NCBI GenBank assembly: GCA_965140555.1 | Contig: OZ223259.1 | Location: 2,480,001 to 2,544,000, forward strand | Direction: 5' to 3' | Source of the DNA: UBA1351 sp965140555 | Lineage (GTDB): Bacteria; Bacillota; Clostridia; Lachnospirales; Vallitaleaceae | Length of the DNA stretch: 64,000 nucleotides | In this document: piece after piece, positions 8,301 through 16,711 of the stretch | Layout of the letters: every line of letters begins with the position of its first letter | How positions within the stretch are numbered: position 1 is the first letter of the stretch | Notes under the pieces: model-generated | Seen by the model: only the letters and a program-made list of their open reading frames with translations | What the model was told of the DNA's origin: nothing | Databases searched by the model: none | Position numbers and translations under genes: made by a program

Positions 8301-9656
8301 ATGAAGACAGCATTTAAGATGATTGTTCTCATGGTGCTTGTTTTCGCTAGTTTTTACCAGACAACAAGGTTATGGTTTGATTATCCGTCAAACTATAACT
8401 TTTTTTATAGTTTAACAACTGATGGTGATATACTGGCGTCCAACCAAGAACCTAATTATAATTTATTTTACCCTAAAACATTGGCTGTATATACAGGTAT
8501 AGAAGTGGGGGATTATAAGATATTAACACTATCTCAAAGTGATAGTGTTAATATAATAGATGATAGTTTGAATTTAATTAAAGATGCATTTCAAGTAGGA
8601 CAACCAAGTTCCACCACGGCTGAAGCAGAAAACATATGGGATAACCCGCATTTGTTATTTATATTACCGTATACGCTTACAGATGCTATATTGGAAGAGG
8701 ATTACGATGTGGAGGATAATTGGTTCCCTGACAGCTATGAATTTGATAGATTCTATATTATCACAAGTGGGGATGCTGTTAAGGTGGTTTTCTCAAATTC
8801 AACCTTATCGGAAATGATGACAATTCTGGTCAATGAAGAACAGGTCACATTATTTAATGAAGGCATGTCGGATTGGATGGAAGCCGTATCTCAAATGACG
8901 TTGCCGACGTATAATTCAACGAAGCAAGCAGGTTATGGTTACTTTGAACAGGATGTACTTTTGCCTGTGGGTAGTCAGTCTTTTGATTTGAGACAACGCG
9001 TACCAAGTGTACTAGCATTTATGAGTGGTGGTCATTTGGACATTGATAGTTTTATTACGTATTCTAAAAGCTTTTTTAGGACACCGGAGAGTGTTTGGAA
9101 CACAACATTTGAAAATGAAATTCGTGTAGGAGATATGCAGGCAGTCATTCACTATGATGACAGTGGACTATTTGATTATAAGTTGGTTGCCGAATTGGAT
9201 CAGCAGCAGACGACTGTTGAGGAAGGATTAACCTTAGCTGATGAATTTTTGGCTACAGATGGGTTGCTCAAAGATATTGAATATAGATTGAGTGCATTTG
9301 AAGTTACCGATAGTGGGATTCACTATTATTACGACTATGAATATAGAAATGTACCTGTATTATTTGAAAGTATTGATAACTCCATGAAGTACCCTATGGA
9401 AATAACGGTTAAGGATAAAACCGTTGTTGAATATAAGCGTTATCTTTGGAGTTCTCAAGATGTTGTAACGCAAGGTGCTCCTTTTGATGTTCAATTTCAA
9501 AAACCATTAGATGAGCTGCTGCAAATTGATTCATTGCAACCGTTATTAATACAGGACATGCAGCTGAGTTATGAAGTGGAAGATATGTCAGGGCAGGCAA
9601 TCTTGAATTGGGTGGTCACCATTGATAAAGAGAGGTATTTCATTGAACTGGAATAA
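8301..9656 (+). CDS. yycH: YycH-like regulator of WalRK
   Basis: About 451 residues with one N-terminal membrane segment (about 5-25, followed by TTRLWFDYPSNYN) and a large extracytoplasmic domain. Position directly after walK and before a YycI-like gene, plus the size and topology, support YycH, which modulates WalK activity at the membrane in Bacillus. ATG 8301 is preferred over ATG 8283 because GAAAGG lies about 10 bp before it. Sequence similarity to YycH is modest by eye. Confidence 0.8.
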   Translation: MKTAFKMIVLMVLVFASFYQTTRLWFDYPSNYNFFYSLTTDGDILASNQEPNYNLFYPKTLAVYTGIEVGDYKILTLSQSDSVNIIDDSLNLIKDAFQVGQPSSTTAEAENIWDNPHLLFILPYTLTDAILEEDYDVEDNWFPDSYEFDRFYIITSGDAVKVVFSNSTLSEMMTILVNEEQVTLFNEGMSDWMEAVSQMTLPTYNSTKQAGYGYFEQDVLLPVGSQSFDLRQRVPSVLAFMSGGHLDIDSFITYSKSFFRTPESVWNTTFENEIRVGDMQAVIHYDDSGLFDYKLVAELDQQQTTVEEGLTLADEFLATDGLLKDIEYRLSAFEVTDSGIHYYYDYEYRNVPVLFESIDNSMKYPMEITVKDKTVVEYKRYLWSSQDVVTQGAPFDVQFQKPLDELLQIDSLQPLLIQDMQLSYEVEDMSGQAILNWVVTIDKERYFIELE

Positions 9657-10533
9657 AGTGTTAAATGTTTTTATTGTTATTTTCATAGGTATTAATGTTG
9701 CTCTTTATGCTTATCAGAATCACTATGAAAAAGAGCGATATTATCTGTCTCAAGAAAGAATGGATCAGTTAACATCCTTCATTAATCAACGAGAAGCTAA
9801 ATTGTATACGTTTATACCGAAACATTATCCGAAGAGCTCATTAAAAATTGAAGCGCCAAAAATCAACAAAGAGGAGATTTTTGAACGTGTACTGGGAAAT
9901 ACGGTGACCCGGCGGTTGAATGAAGAAGGAGAACATATAACGAATGAAACCGCATCTTTAGATTTCTATTCAGGTGAAAGAAAAGGTATGATCTATTTTA
10001 GTGGTGGTGGGGACTCCTACATACCGGAAAATCTAACTCATGAGAATGTGGAAAAACAGGTGATTCAATTTGCGAAAGATTTGTACGGCGGTGAAGTGTC
10101 CATGGAAATTACCAATTGGAAAGAAGATGTAGATGTGAATGGGAATCCGGGATATCGTGTCGAATTGAATGAAAATTACCATGATAATATAGTCTTTCAA
10201 AATTATATTAAATGTTTGGTGACTCAAGACGGAATTATTGAAGCGCTAGCTATACGATATAGACCAATAGAATACTTGGGACAAAAGCGTAGTATCTATC
10301 CTTTTGATGAGGTTATTTATTCCTTGTTTTATTACTTGGAAGACCAGGGGAATGCAGTCGGGGACGGAACGGAGGAAGAATGGACGATACGCGATGTGGA
10401 TATCGGATATTATCTGATTGATGCGGATGAACGGAACTTGGTTTATCAGCTCGACCCTTACTATCGAATTATATTTGGTGATGGCGATATATATTATATT
10501 AATGCCTTTACCAATGGAATTTACAAGCCATAG
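9643..10533 (+). CDS. yycI: YycI-like regulator of WalRK
   Basis: About 296 residues, one N-terminal membrane helix (about 5-22) and an extracytoplasmic YycI-type domain. The N-terminus MNWNKVLNVFIVIFIGIN resembles known YycI starts (MDWSKIK.IFI..F...N). I therefore chose TTG 9643, with GAGAGG 6-7 bp upstream, over TTG 9622. The gene overlaps yycH by 14 bp, indicating translational coupling. YycI pairs with YycH to modulate WalK. Confidence 0.8.
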   Translation: MNWNKVLNVFIVIFIGINVALYAYQNHYEKERYYLSQERMDQLTSFINQREAKLYTFIPKHYPKSSLKIEAPKINKEEIFERVLGNTVTRRLNEEGEHITNETASLDFYSGERKGMIYFSGGGDSYIPENLTHENVEKQVIQFAKDLYGGEVSMEITNWKEDVDVNGNPGYRVELNENYHDNIVFQNYIKCLVTQDGIIEALAIRYRPIEYLGQKRSIYPFDEVIYSLFYYLEDQGNAVGDGTEEEWTIRDVDIGYYLIDADERNLVYQLDPYYRIIFGDGDIYYINAFTNGIYKP

Positions 10534-10661
10534 GATATATGTTATAATCACAATGATTATCCGTGGCTTTTTGCTACGGAAATGGACAGGATATAATACA
10601 TTACCGGATGCGAACATAAATTTATGAAGTCGAACAACGACATAAACAAATGAGGTGTGAA

Positions 10662-11948
10662 ATGGAACAATTGATTGTAAATGGCGGTAATCGCCTTTCG
10701 GGAAGAGTGGAAGTGAGTGGTGCCAAGAATGCCGCCCTGGCTATCATAGCAGCTGCGGCATTGGCTGACGGTGTAAGTACCATTGAAAATGTACCTTGTG
10801 TGAATGACATCAAGGTCTTAATAGAAGCAATGTGTGATTTAGGAATAGACATCAAGTATTTGGACAAGCATACAATAGAGATTGACAGTCGGCATGTGAA
10901 CAAATTGGTTGTGGACTATGAACATATCAATAAGATTCGAGCGTCCTACTATTTGCTTGGGGCATTATTGGGACGATTTGCAGACGCCCAAGTTGCGATG
11001 CCGGGAGGCTGTAATTTAGGTCAGCGTCCAATTGATCAACATATCAAAGGATTTGAAGCACTGGGTGCTAAGGTAGAGATTACCCATGGTATGGTGAAAG
11101 CGAAAGCGGATCGTATGGTGGGAACGAACATCTATCTAGATGTGGTAAGTGTCGGAGCAACCATTAACATCATGTTGGCATCTGTTATGGCAGAAGGTGT
11201 GACGGTTATTGAAAACCCGGCCAAGGAACCTCATGTTGTTGATGTTGCAAATTACTTAAACTCAATGGGTGCTGATATTAAAGGTGCCGGAACAGATATT
11301 ATAAAAATTCACGGTGTCTCTCGATTGGACGGATCGAATTATCAAATTATTCCGGATCAAATTGAAGCCGGAACCTATATGATAGCCGCGGCTATGGCTG
11401 GTGGTGATGTTACCGTTGCTAATTTGATACCGAAACATATGGAAGCGCTTTCTGCTAAATTGGCAGAAATGGGTGTTGACATTCATGAAGAAGGCGATAG
11501 TATTCGAGTTATTGCAGATGGCCCCTTAAAAGCGGTTAATGTGAAAACGTTACCATATCCAGGCTTTCCGACAGATATGCAACCACAGATGACAACGTTG
11601 CTAACCATGGCAAAAGGCACCAGTATTGTTACTGAGGGTGTCTTTGACAGTCGATTCCAATATGTTGATGAATTGAATCGTATGGGTGTGAATATCAAGG
11701 TTGAAGGTATGACCGCTATTGTTACAGGGGTTTCTGAATTATCGGGAGCTGAAGTATATGCATCGGATTTGCGTGCCGGAGCAGCTATGATCATTGCCGG
11801 CTTAGTAGCTAATGGTGAAACGATTATTAATAATGTGCAGTATATCGATCGTGGTTATGAGTTTATCGAAGAAAAATTCATAGCCTTAGGTGCGGATATT
11901 CGTCGTTTATCCGATAAGAAAGAAAAGAAGATGTTTAAGGTCATATAG
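10662..11948 (+). CDS. murA: UDP-N-acetylglucosamine 1-carboxyvinyltransferase MurA
   Basis: A 428-residue cytosolic enzyme transferring enolpyruvate from PEP to UDP-GlcNAc, the first committed step of peptidoglycan synthesis and the fosfomycin target. It shows K22-N23 (SGAKNAAL), the catalytic loop MPGGCNLGQRP with C117, and the repeated inside-out barrel pattern. The start is ATG 10662 with GAGGTG upstream, rather than ATG 10650, which lacks one. Having murA directly after yycI links wall precursor synthesis with WalRK by position. Confidence 0.96.
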   Translation: MEQLIVNGGNRLSGRVEVSGAKNAALAIIAAAALADGVSTIENVPCVNDIKVLIEAMCDLGIDIKYLDKHTIEIDSRHVNKLVVDYEHINKIRASYYLLGALLGRFADAQVAMPGGCNLGQRPIDQHIKGFEALGAKVEITHGMVKAKADRMVGTNIYLDVVSVGATINIMLASVMAEGVTVIENPAKEPHVVDVANYLNSMGADIKGAGTDIIKIHGVSRLDGSNYQIIPDQIEAGTYMIAAAMAGGDVTVANLIPKHMEALSAKLAEMGVDIHEEGDSIRVIADGPLKAVNVKTLPYPGFPTDMQPQMTTLLTMAKGTSIVTEGVFDSRFQYVDELNRMGVNIKVEGMTAIVTGVSELSGAEVYASDLRAGAAMIIAGLVANGETIINNVQYIDRGYEFIEEKFIALGADIRRLSDKKEKKMFKVI

Positions 11949-11997
11949 TAAAATTGTCTGACTATATAACAAAAATTAAGGAAATTTTAACAATATT

Positions 11998-12030
11998 ATG
12001 GCCACTTGGTTGAAAGTGGTCATTTTTTAT
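11998..12030 (+). terminator. terminator after murA
   Basis: ATGGCCACT (11998-12006) pairs with AGTGGTCAT (12015-12023, one G-U), followed by a T run. Confidence 0.75.
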
Positions 12031-12038
12031 TCTATAAT
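12010..12038 (+). promoter_or_regulatory. putative promoter of the orphan response regulator
   Basis: TTGAAA (12010-12015), 17-bp spacer, TATAAT (12033-12038). It overlaps the murA terminator and lies about 50 bp before the ATG at 12090. Confidence 0.55.
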
Positions 12039-12089
12039 GGTGTTAAGGAGTCGAATAGAGGTTATTAGGTTCTATTAGGAGGGAATGCC

Positions 12090-12779
12090 ATGGTGAAACG
12101 TGTCCTAATCATTGACGATGAAGAAGTGATGCGCGCAATTATAAGCAAAGTTTTTACTGAAGAAGGATTCTTGGTGGATGAGGCATCAGACGGAAAGGCT
12201 GGATTAAAGCTTTTCGAAGATAATGAATATGATTTGGTTATATTGGATGTTATGATGCCTGTGATGGACGGGTGGTCTGTTTGTCGGCGAATTCGTGAAC
12301 AATCTAATGTCTTGATTGTGATGTTAACAGCAAGGGATGAGGATGATGATCAACTCTTGGGATATGAATTGGGTGTTGATGAATATGTAACGAAACCGGT
12401 TAATATCAAGATTTTGAAAGCGAAGAGTCTGCGCTTATTGGAGCGTATTAAGAAGGATGGAGAAAAAGCATCTGAGGATGTAATTATCAAAGAAAACTTA
12501 GTTATTGACCGGACGGCATATTTAGTGAAACTCGATGAAAAAGTCGTTGATTTTGCGCCAAAAGAATATGAGTTATTAGTCTATTTGGCAGAAAATGACG
12601 GTCGTGTCCTTTCGCGAGAACAGATATTAGACATGATTTGGGGTTATGACTATTATGGCGATGATCGCGTCGTTGATACACATATCAAAAAAATCAGGAA
12701 AAAGCTTGGGCAACAAGCAAAGTTAATTCAGACAGTTATACGTACCGGCTATAAATTCGATTCGAAACGCCATGCATAG
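12090..12779 (+). CDS. orphan OmpR-family response regulator
   Basis: A 229-residue two-domain regulator. The receiver has D9/D10, phospho-acceptor D53 (ILDVMMPVMDG), a conserved Thr in MLTARDE and a Lys in VTKPV; a winged-helix domain follows at about 130-227. No histidine kinase is next to it: the neighbours are murA upstream and mazG downstream. The partner kinase is unknown; cross-talk with WalK is only a guess. TAGGAGGG precedes the start. Confidence 0.88.
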   Translation: MVKRVLIIDDEEVMRAIISKVFTEEGFLVDEASDGKAGLKLFEDNEYDLVILDVMMPVMDGWSVCRRIREQSNVLIVMLTARDEDDDQLLGYELGVDEYVTKPVNIKILKAKSLRLLERIKKDGEKASEDVIIKENLVIDRTAYLVKLDEKVVDFAPKEYELLVYLAENDGRVLSREQILDMIWGYDYYGDDRVVDTHIKKIRKKLGQQAKLIQTVIRTGYKFDSKRHA

Positions 12780-12850
12780 GTGTTTCGAATCGAATTCTTT
12801 ATAGGGATACAAAAGAAAATGACTATAAGAATAGAAATGAGGCATGAAAA

Positions 12851-13639
12851 ATGGATAAGAATAAACACATTACGTTTGAGGACTTTTTGGAAATTATGCG
12901 TGTGTTGCGTAGTGAAAACGGGTGCCCTTGGGATCGAGTTCAAACACATGAATCAATTAAAAATGATACTGTAGAAGAAGTTTATGAACTGGTGGATGCT
13001 ATTAACAATCAAGATGATGATAATATGTGTGAAGAATTGGGGGATATGTTATTGCATGTCGTTTTTCATAGTCGAATTGCCGAAGAAGAGAACCGGTTTA
13101 GCATGGATGATGTCATTCAGGGAATCGGTCAAAAAATGATATTTCGTCATCCCCATATATTTGCAGAAGATCACTTGGAAACATCGGATCAAGTTGTCAA
13201 ACAATGGGAAGAGTTGAAGAAAGAAGAAAAACAATTAAAAACGCATGCAGACGGTATGCATCATGTAGCTAAAGCTTTACCGGCACTCATTCGTGCTTCA
13301 AAAATTCAAAAAAAAGCGGCAAAAGTTGGGTTTGATTTTCCTGACACTGAGACCTTGATGGCGAAAATGGATGAAGAAATGGATGAAGTACGGGATGCCA
13401 TTATAAAAGGTGATTTGGATGCAATAGAGGACGAAATTGGTGATATATTGTTCCAAACCGTTAATTTATCAAGGTTTTTTGGACTAAATGCGGAAAATGC
13501 CTTGACAAAAGCCGTAGAAAAGTTTATAAATAGATTTGAAGGCATTGAACGTTGTGCAAGCCTTTCTGGCTTGCGTTTAGACGATTTAAGCTTGAAGGAA
13601 ATGGAAGAACTTTGGGATCAGGTCAAGGAAGAATCCTAG
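12851..13639 (+). CDS. mazG: nucleoside triphosphate pyrophosphohydrolase MazG
   Basis: A 262-residue protein with two MazG repeats. It has the typical GCPWDRVQTHESIKNDTVEEVYEL entry with the E..E and E..D metal motifs, and a second EEMDEV...EDEIGDILF motif. It hydrolyses non-canonical and excess NTPs to NMPs in the cytosol. It leads the conserved mazG-HU-rqcP-divIC order. Length matches the family. Confidence 0.92.
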   Translation: MDKNKHITFEDFLEIMRVLRSENGCPWDRVQTHESIKNDTVEEVYELVDAINNQDDDNMCEELGDMLLHVVFHSRIAEEENRFSMDDVIQGIGQKMIFRHPHIFAEDHLETSDQVVKQWEELKKEEKQLKTHADGMHHVAKALPALIRASKIQKKAAKVGFDFPDTETLMAKMDEEMDEVRDAIIKGDLDAIEDEIGDILFQTVNLSRFFGLNAENALTKAVEKFINRFEGIERCASLSGLRLDDLSLKEMEELWDQVKEES

Positions 13640-13684
13640 ATACTGTTTTCGAACAAACTTAATCTTATCGAGGAGGAGCGACAC

Positions 13685-13963
13685 ATGAACAAATCTGAAT
13701 TAGTGAGCGCTATTGCAGCAAAGACTGAATTAAGCAAGAAAGATGCTGAAAAAACATTAAAAGCATTTATCGATGTCGTAACAGAAGAATTAACTGAAGG
13801 CGGCAAAATTCAATTAGTAGGATTCGGTACATTTGATGTCTCTGAAAGAGCAGCAAGAACCGGTAGAAATCCTCAAACAGGTAAAGAAATGAACATTCCT
13901 GCTTCAAAAGCACCTCGTTTCAAAGCAGGTAAAGCTTTGAAAGACGCTGTGAATGCGAAATAG
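13685..13963 (+). CDS. hup: HU-family DNA-binding protein
   Basis: 92 residues, typical of HU: N-terminal MNKSELVSAIAAKTELSKKDAEKTL helix pair, then GFGTFDVSERAARTGRNPQTG, the DNA-intercalating arm ending in the conserved RNPQTG. It acts as a nucleoid architectural protein. GAGGAGG upstream and a strong terminator downstream suggest high expression. Confidence 0.96.
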   Translation: MNKSELVSAIAAKTELSKKDAEKTLKAFIDVVTEELTEGGKIQLVGFGTFDVSERAARTGRNPQTGKEMNIPASKAPRFKAGKALKDAVNAK

Positions 13964-13976
13964 TAAAGTGGTTGAA

Positions 13977-14013
13977 ACAAAAAATCTACACAGAGGTGTA
14001 GATTTTTTGTTTT
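13977..14013 (+). terminator. strong terminator after HU
   Basis: Perfect 15-bp stem (ACAAAAAATCTACAC paired with GTGTAGATTTTTTGT), loop AGAG, ending in T-rich sequence. Confidence 0.9.
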
Positions 14014-14028
14014 AGAAAAGAGGAACGT

Positions 14029-14268
14029 ATGCGATTAGATAAATTTTTGAAGGTATCACGAATTATAAAACGACGTACTGTTGCTAATGATGCGTGTGAT
14101 GCGGGAAGAGTCCTTGTGAACGGAAAAGTTTCAAAAGCAGGAACGCCGGTTAAAGAAGGCGATATTATAGAAATCGCTTTTGGTAATAACCAAGTAAAAG
14201 TGCAGATAGAATCAATAAAAGAATCAACAAAAAAAGAAGATGCATCGAATATGTTTAAATATATCTAA
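14029..14268 (+). CDS. rqcP: S4-domain RNA-binding protein RqcP (YabO/Hsp15-like)
   Basis: 79 residues, essentially one S4 domain (MRLDKFLKVSRIIKRRTVAN..., G.V.VNG). In Bacillus RqcP joins RqcH in alanine tailing on stalled 50S subunits. It sits after HU as in many Firmicutes. The yabP and yabQ genes that normally follow in spore-formers are not here; the next gene is divIC. Confidence 0.9.
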   Translation: MRLDKFLKVSRIIKRRTVANDACDAGRVLVNGKVSKAGTPVKEGDIIEIAFGNNQVKVQIESIKESTKKEDASNMFKYI

Positions 14269-14356
14269 GTTAGTGGTATACTTAGTGGAGAAATATATTC
14301 CGATAATAATCATGATATAAGTGGTAGAATGAATACGCTACAAAGGTGGTGAGTTA

Positions 14357-14641
14357 GTGAATCGTAAATGGCATAGATCTATGATATTTCTCATATTTGT
14401 TGTTTTTTTATTGGGAAGTGTTGTTTTTTTCCAAATTACATCTGTCTATTCAAAGGCGATGGTTAAGGAACGAGAATTAAGCAATTTGCAGCAGGAGCTG
14501 ACCATTGAGAAAGCAAGGAAAGTTAGTTTAGAAGAAGAAGCGGCGTATATTGACTCGGATGAATTTATTGTCAAAAAAGCTCGTGAAGAGTTTAATTTGA
14601 TTAGAGATGGCGAGACGCTGTATATTAAACGAAACGAATAA
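14357..14641 (+). CDS. divIC: septum formation initiator DivIC/FtsB-like
   Basis: 94 residues: short cytoplasmic N-terminus, one membrane helix (about 8-28), a coiled coil (about 32-65), and the conserved extracellular end with D.EFIVKKAREEFNLIRDGE. It forms the divisome subcomplex with FtsL/DivIB. The start is GTG 14357 with AAAGGTGG upstream. Gene position between rqcP and tilS matches Firmicute divIC. Confidence 0.88.
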   Translation: MNRKWHRSMIFLIFVVFLLGSVVFFQITSVYSKAMVKERELSNLQQELTIEKARKVSLEEEAAYIDSDEFIVKKAREEFNLIRDGETLYIKRNE

Positions 14642-14643
14642 AT

Positions 14644-14672
14644 GACTTAACGTTGTTGAGTCTTTTTTTTTC
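14644..14672 (+). terminator. terminator after divIC
   Basis: 8-bp stem (GACTTAAC with GTTGAGTC, one G-U), loop GTT, followed by nine T residues. Confidence 0.8.
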
Positions 14673-14725
14673 TAGAAATCCATAATACTAAAAACAACAC
14701 TGAATTAAAAGCAGAGGGTAAGGAT

Positions 14726-16165
14726 ATGGGAATGCAAGAAGATGCATTTATTGAACAATTATATCAAGAAATTACAAAATCTTCGTTAATTCAGGATGGA
14801 CAAAAGGTTGTTGTCGGTTTTTCCGGAGGAGTAGATTCTGTTGCGTTATTATATGGTTTGGATGGTGTAAAACGGCGGGGACTTGACTTTGAGGTCTATC
14901 CCATCTATGTGCATCATGGTTTACGAGAGGATGCAGACGATGATGTTGCATTGTGCCAAATGCATTGTCGACGCTTAGAATTGCCTTTAGAAGTAGTCCA
15001 TGTGCATGTAAGGACTTTTTGTAAAAAGCATCACCTCTCAGAGGAGGATGGTGCCAGACAGCTCCGTTACGCATCCTTTTATCGGCATTTAAAGAAAATT
15101 CAAGGTCAATCGATAGTTTTGGCGCATCACATGGATGATCAAGCTGAAACAGTGTTGCATCGCTTTATTCGGGGAAGTGGCCTCTTAGGTCTAAAAGGCA
15201 TGGAAATGAAAAATAGGAATCTGATTCGTCCGATGCTTCATATGCGTAAGAATACCCTTATACACTATTGCAATGCGCGCGAGTTGGCATATGTTACAGA
15301 TAGTACCAATGCAGAGACTGTTTATACGAGAAATCGTATTCGCCTGGAATTGATTCCGTATCTTGAAGAGTCGTTTAACCCTAATATCGTTGAATCCCTT
15401 CATCGATTGAGTTGCTTGATGGCAGATGAAGAAGAGTATATGGAACAACAAGCAAAACATGTATATGATAACGTTGCTACTTCTGAAGCAGACGGGAGTT
15501 GTCGAATGAATATCCCCTTGCTTATGGACGAGGCAATAGCTATGCAGCGTCGTGTTGTTCGGCTGGGAATTAAACATGTCGTTCATTCAGTTAAGCATAT
15601 TGAATTTCAACATGTGGAACGGGTTATAGGTCTTTTGTATCAACAATCCGGCAAAGAAGTTCCTGTGCGAAATGGACTGAAAGCTGTTCGTGAATTTGAT
15701 GCGTTGATTATTTGCAAGGATATAGCAGATAACAAGATTCAAATACAAAGCTATACCCTTGACACGCTTCCCATTAAAGGGTATATTCAAGGTGCGAAGT
15801 TATATTATAATGTGATGCAGGTTTCACCCAGTATTTATAAAGATTCTTTAAAAAATACAGAAAACATGTACACTAAATGGTTTGATTATGATAAAATAAA
15901 AGCTAATTTAGTTCTACGTACACGACAGCCGGGTGATATTCTGCATATTGATGATGATGGTCATACAAAAACACTCAAAAAGTTTTTTATTGACGAAAAG
16001 ATTGCCGCATCGAAGCGGGATCAGATACTGTTATTGACTGATGGCCATTACGTGTTATGGGTGGTTGGATATCGGATCAACCCTATATATGCAGCAAAAG
16101 CTTCGTCAAGTGCTATAATAAAAGTGGAACTAACCAAGGAGGACAAAAATGGCAGCAAAGATTGA
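14726..16165 (+). CDS. tilS: tRNA(Ile)-lysidine synthetase TilS
   Basis: A 479-residue PP-loop ATPase. SGGVDS lies at residues 33-38, then VYPIYVHHGLR and HHMDDQAETVL. The C-terminal substrate-binding domain contains R.PGD (RTRQPGDILHI) and KK.F.D.KI. It adds lysine to C34 of the tRNA-Ile CAU anticodon, letting it read AUA. Its 3' end overlaps hpt by 17 bp, the usual tilS-hpt-ftsH coupling. SpoIIE, often upstream in spore-formers, is absent. Confidence 0.95.
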   Translation: MGMQEDAFIEQLYQEITKSSLIQDGQKVVVGFSGGVDSVALLYGLDGVKRRGLDFEVYPIYVHHGLREDADDDVALCQMHCRRLELPLEVVHVHVRTFCKKHHLSEEDGARQLRYASFYRHLKKIQGQSIVLAHHMDDQAETVLHRFIRGSGLLGLKGMEMKNRNLIRPMLHMRKNTLIHYCNARELAYVTDSTNAETVYTRNRIRLELIPYLEESFNPNIVESLHRLSCLMADEEEYMEQQAKHVYDNVATSEADGSCRMNIPLLMDEAIAMQRRVVRLGIKHVVHSVKHIEFQHVERVIGLLYQQSGKEVPVRNGLKAVREFDALIICKDIADNKIQIQSYTLDTLPIKGYIQGAKLYYNVMQVSPSIYKDSLKNTENMYTKWFDYDKIKANLVLRTRQPGDILHIDDDGHTKTLKKFFIDEKIAASKRDQILLLTDGHYVLWVVGYRINPIYAAKASSSAIIKVELTKEDKNGSKD

Positions 16166-16676
16166 TGTTCTTATATCAACAGAACAACTCACTCAACGTA
16201 CAAAAGAATTAGGGGCACAAATTTCAAAGGACTATGCAGGGAAAGAAATTAACCTGATTTGTGTGTTAAAAGGCGGCGTTATGTTCATGACGGACTTAGC
16301 CAAAGAATTTGAATCACCGGTCACCATGGATTTTATGGCAGTTAGCAGCTATGGCACGGAAACGACGAGTAGTGGCGTTGTGAAAATTGTCAAAGACTTG
16401 GATGAACCGATTGAAGGCAAAGATATTCTCATTGTTGAAGACATTATAGATTCAGGTAGAACTCTGAATTATCTTGTGCATATACTGAAAGAAAGAAAAC
16501 CGAGCAGTGTTAAAATCGTAACTCTATTAGATAAGCCGGATCGACGCGTTGTGGATGTCGATGTTGAGTATGTCGGATTTAGCATTCCGGATCATTTTGT
16601 TGTTGGGTATGGACTGGATTACCTTCAACATTATCGTAACTTACCATATATTGGTATCGTTGAAGGAATAGAATAG
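16149..16676 (+). CDS. hpt: hypoxanthine phosphoribosyltransferase
   Basis: 175 residues. The PRPP-binding loop VEDIIDSGRTL (97-106) and the N-terminal CVLKGGVMF pattern identify HPRT, which salvages hypoxanthine/guanine with PRPP to IMP/GMP. AAGGAGG precedes ATG 16149, inside the end of tilS. Part of tilS-hpt-ftsH. Confidence 0.95.
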   Translation: MAAKIDVLISTEQLTQRTKELGAQISKDYAGKEINLICVLKGGVMFMTDLAKEFESPVTMDFMAVSSYGTETTSSGVVKIVKDLDEPIEGKDILIVEDIIDSGRTLNYLVHILKERKPSSVKIVTLLDKPDRRVVDVDVEYVGFSIPDHFVVGYGLDYLQHYRNLPYIGIVEGIE

Positions 16677-16711
16677 AGTATGATTAAACATATCGGAAAG
16701 GAGGAAGCAAA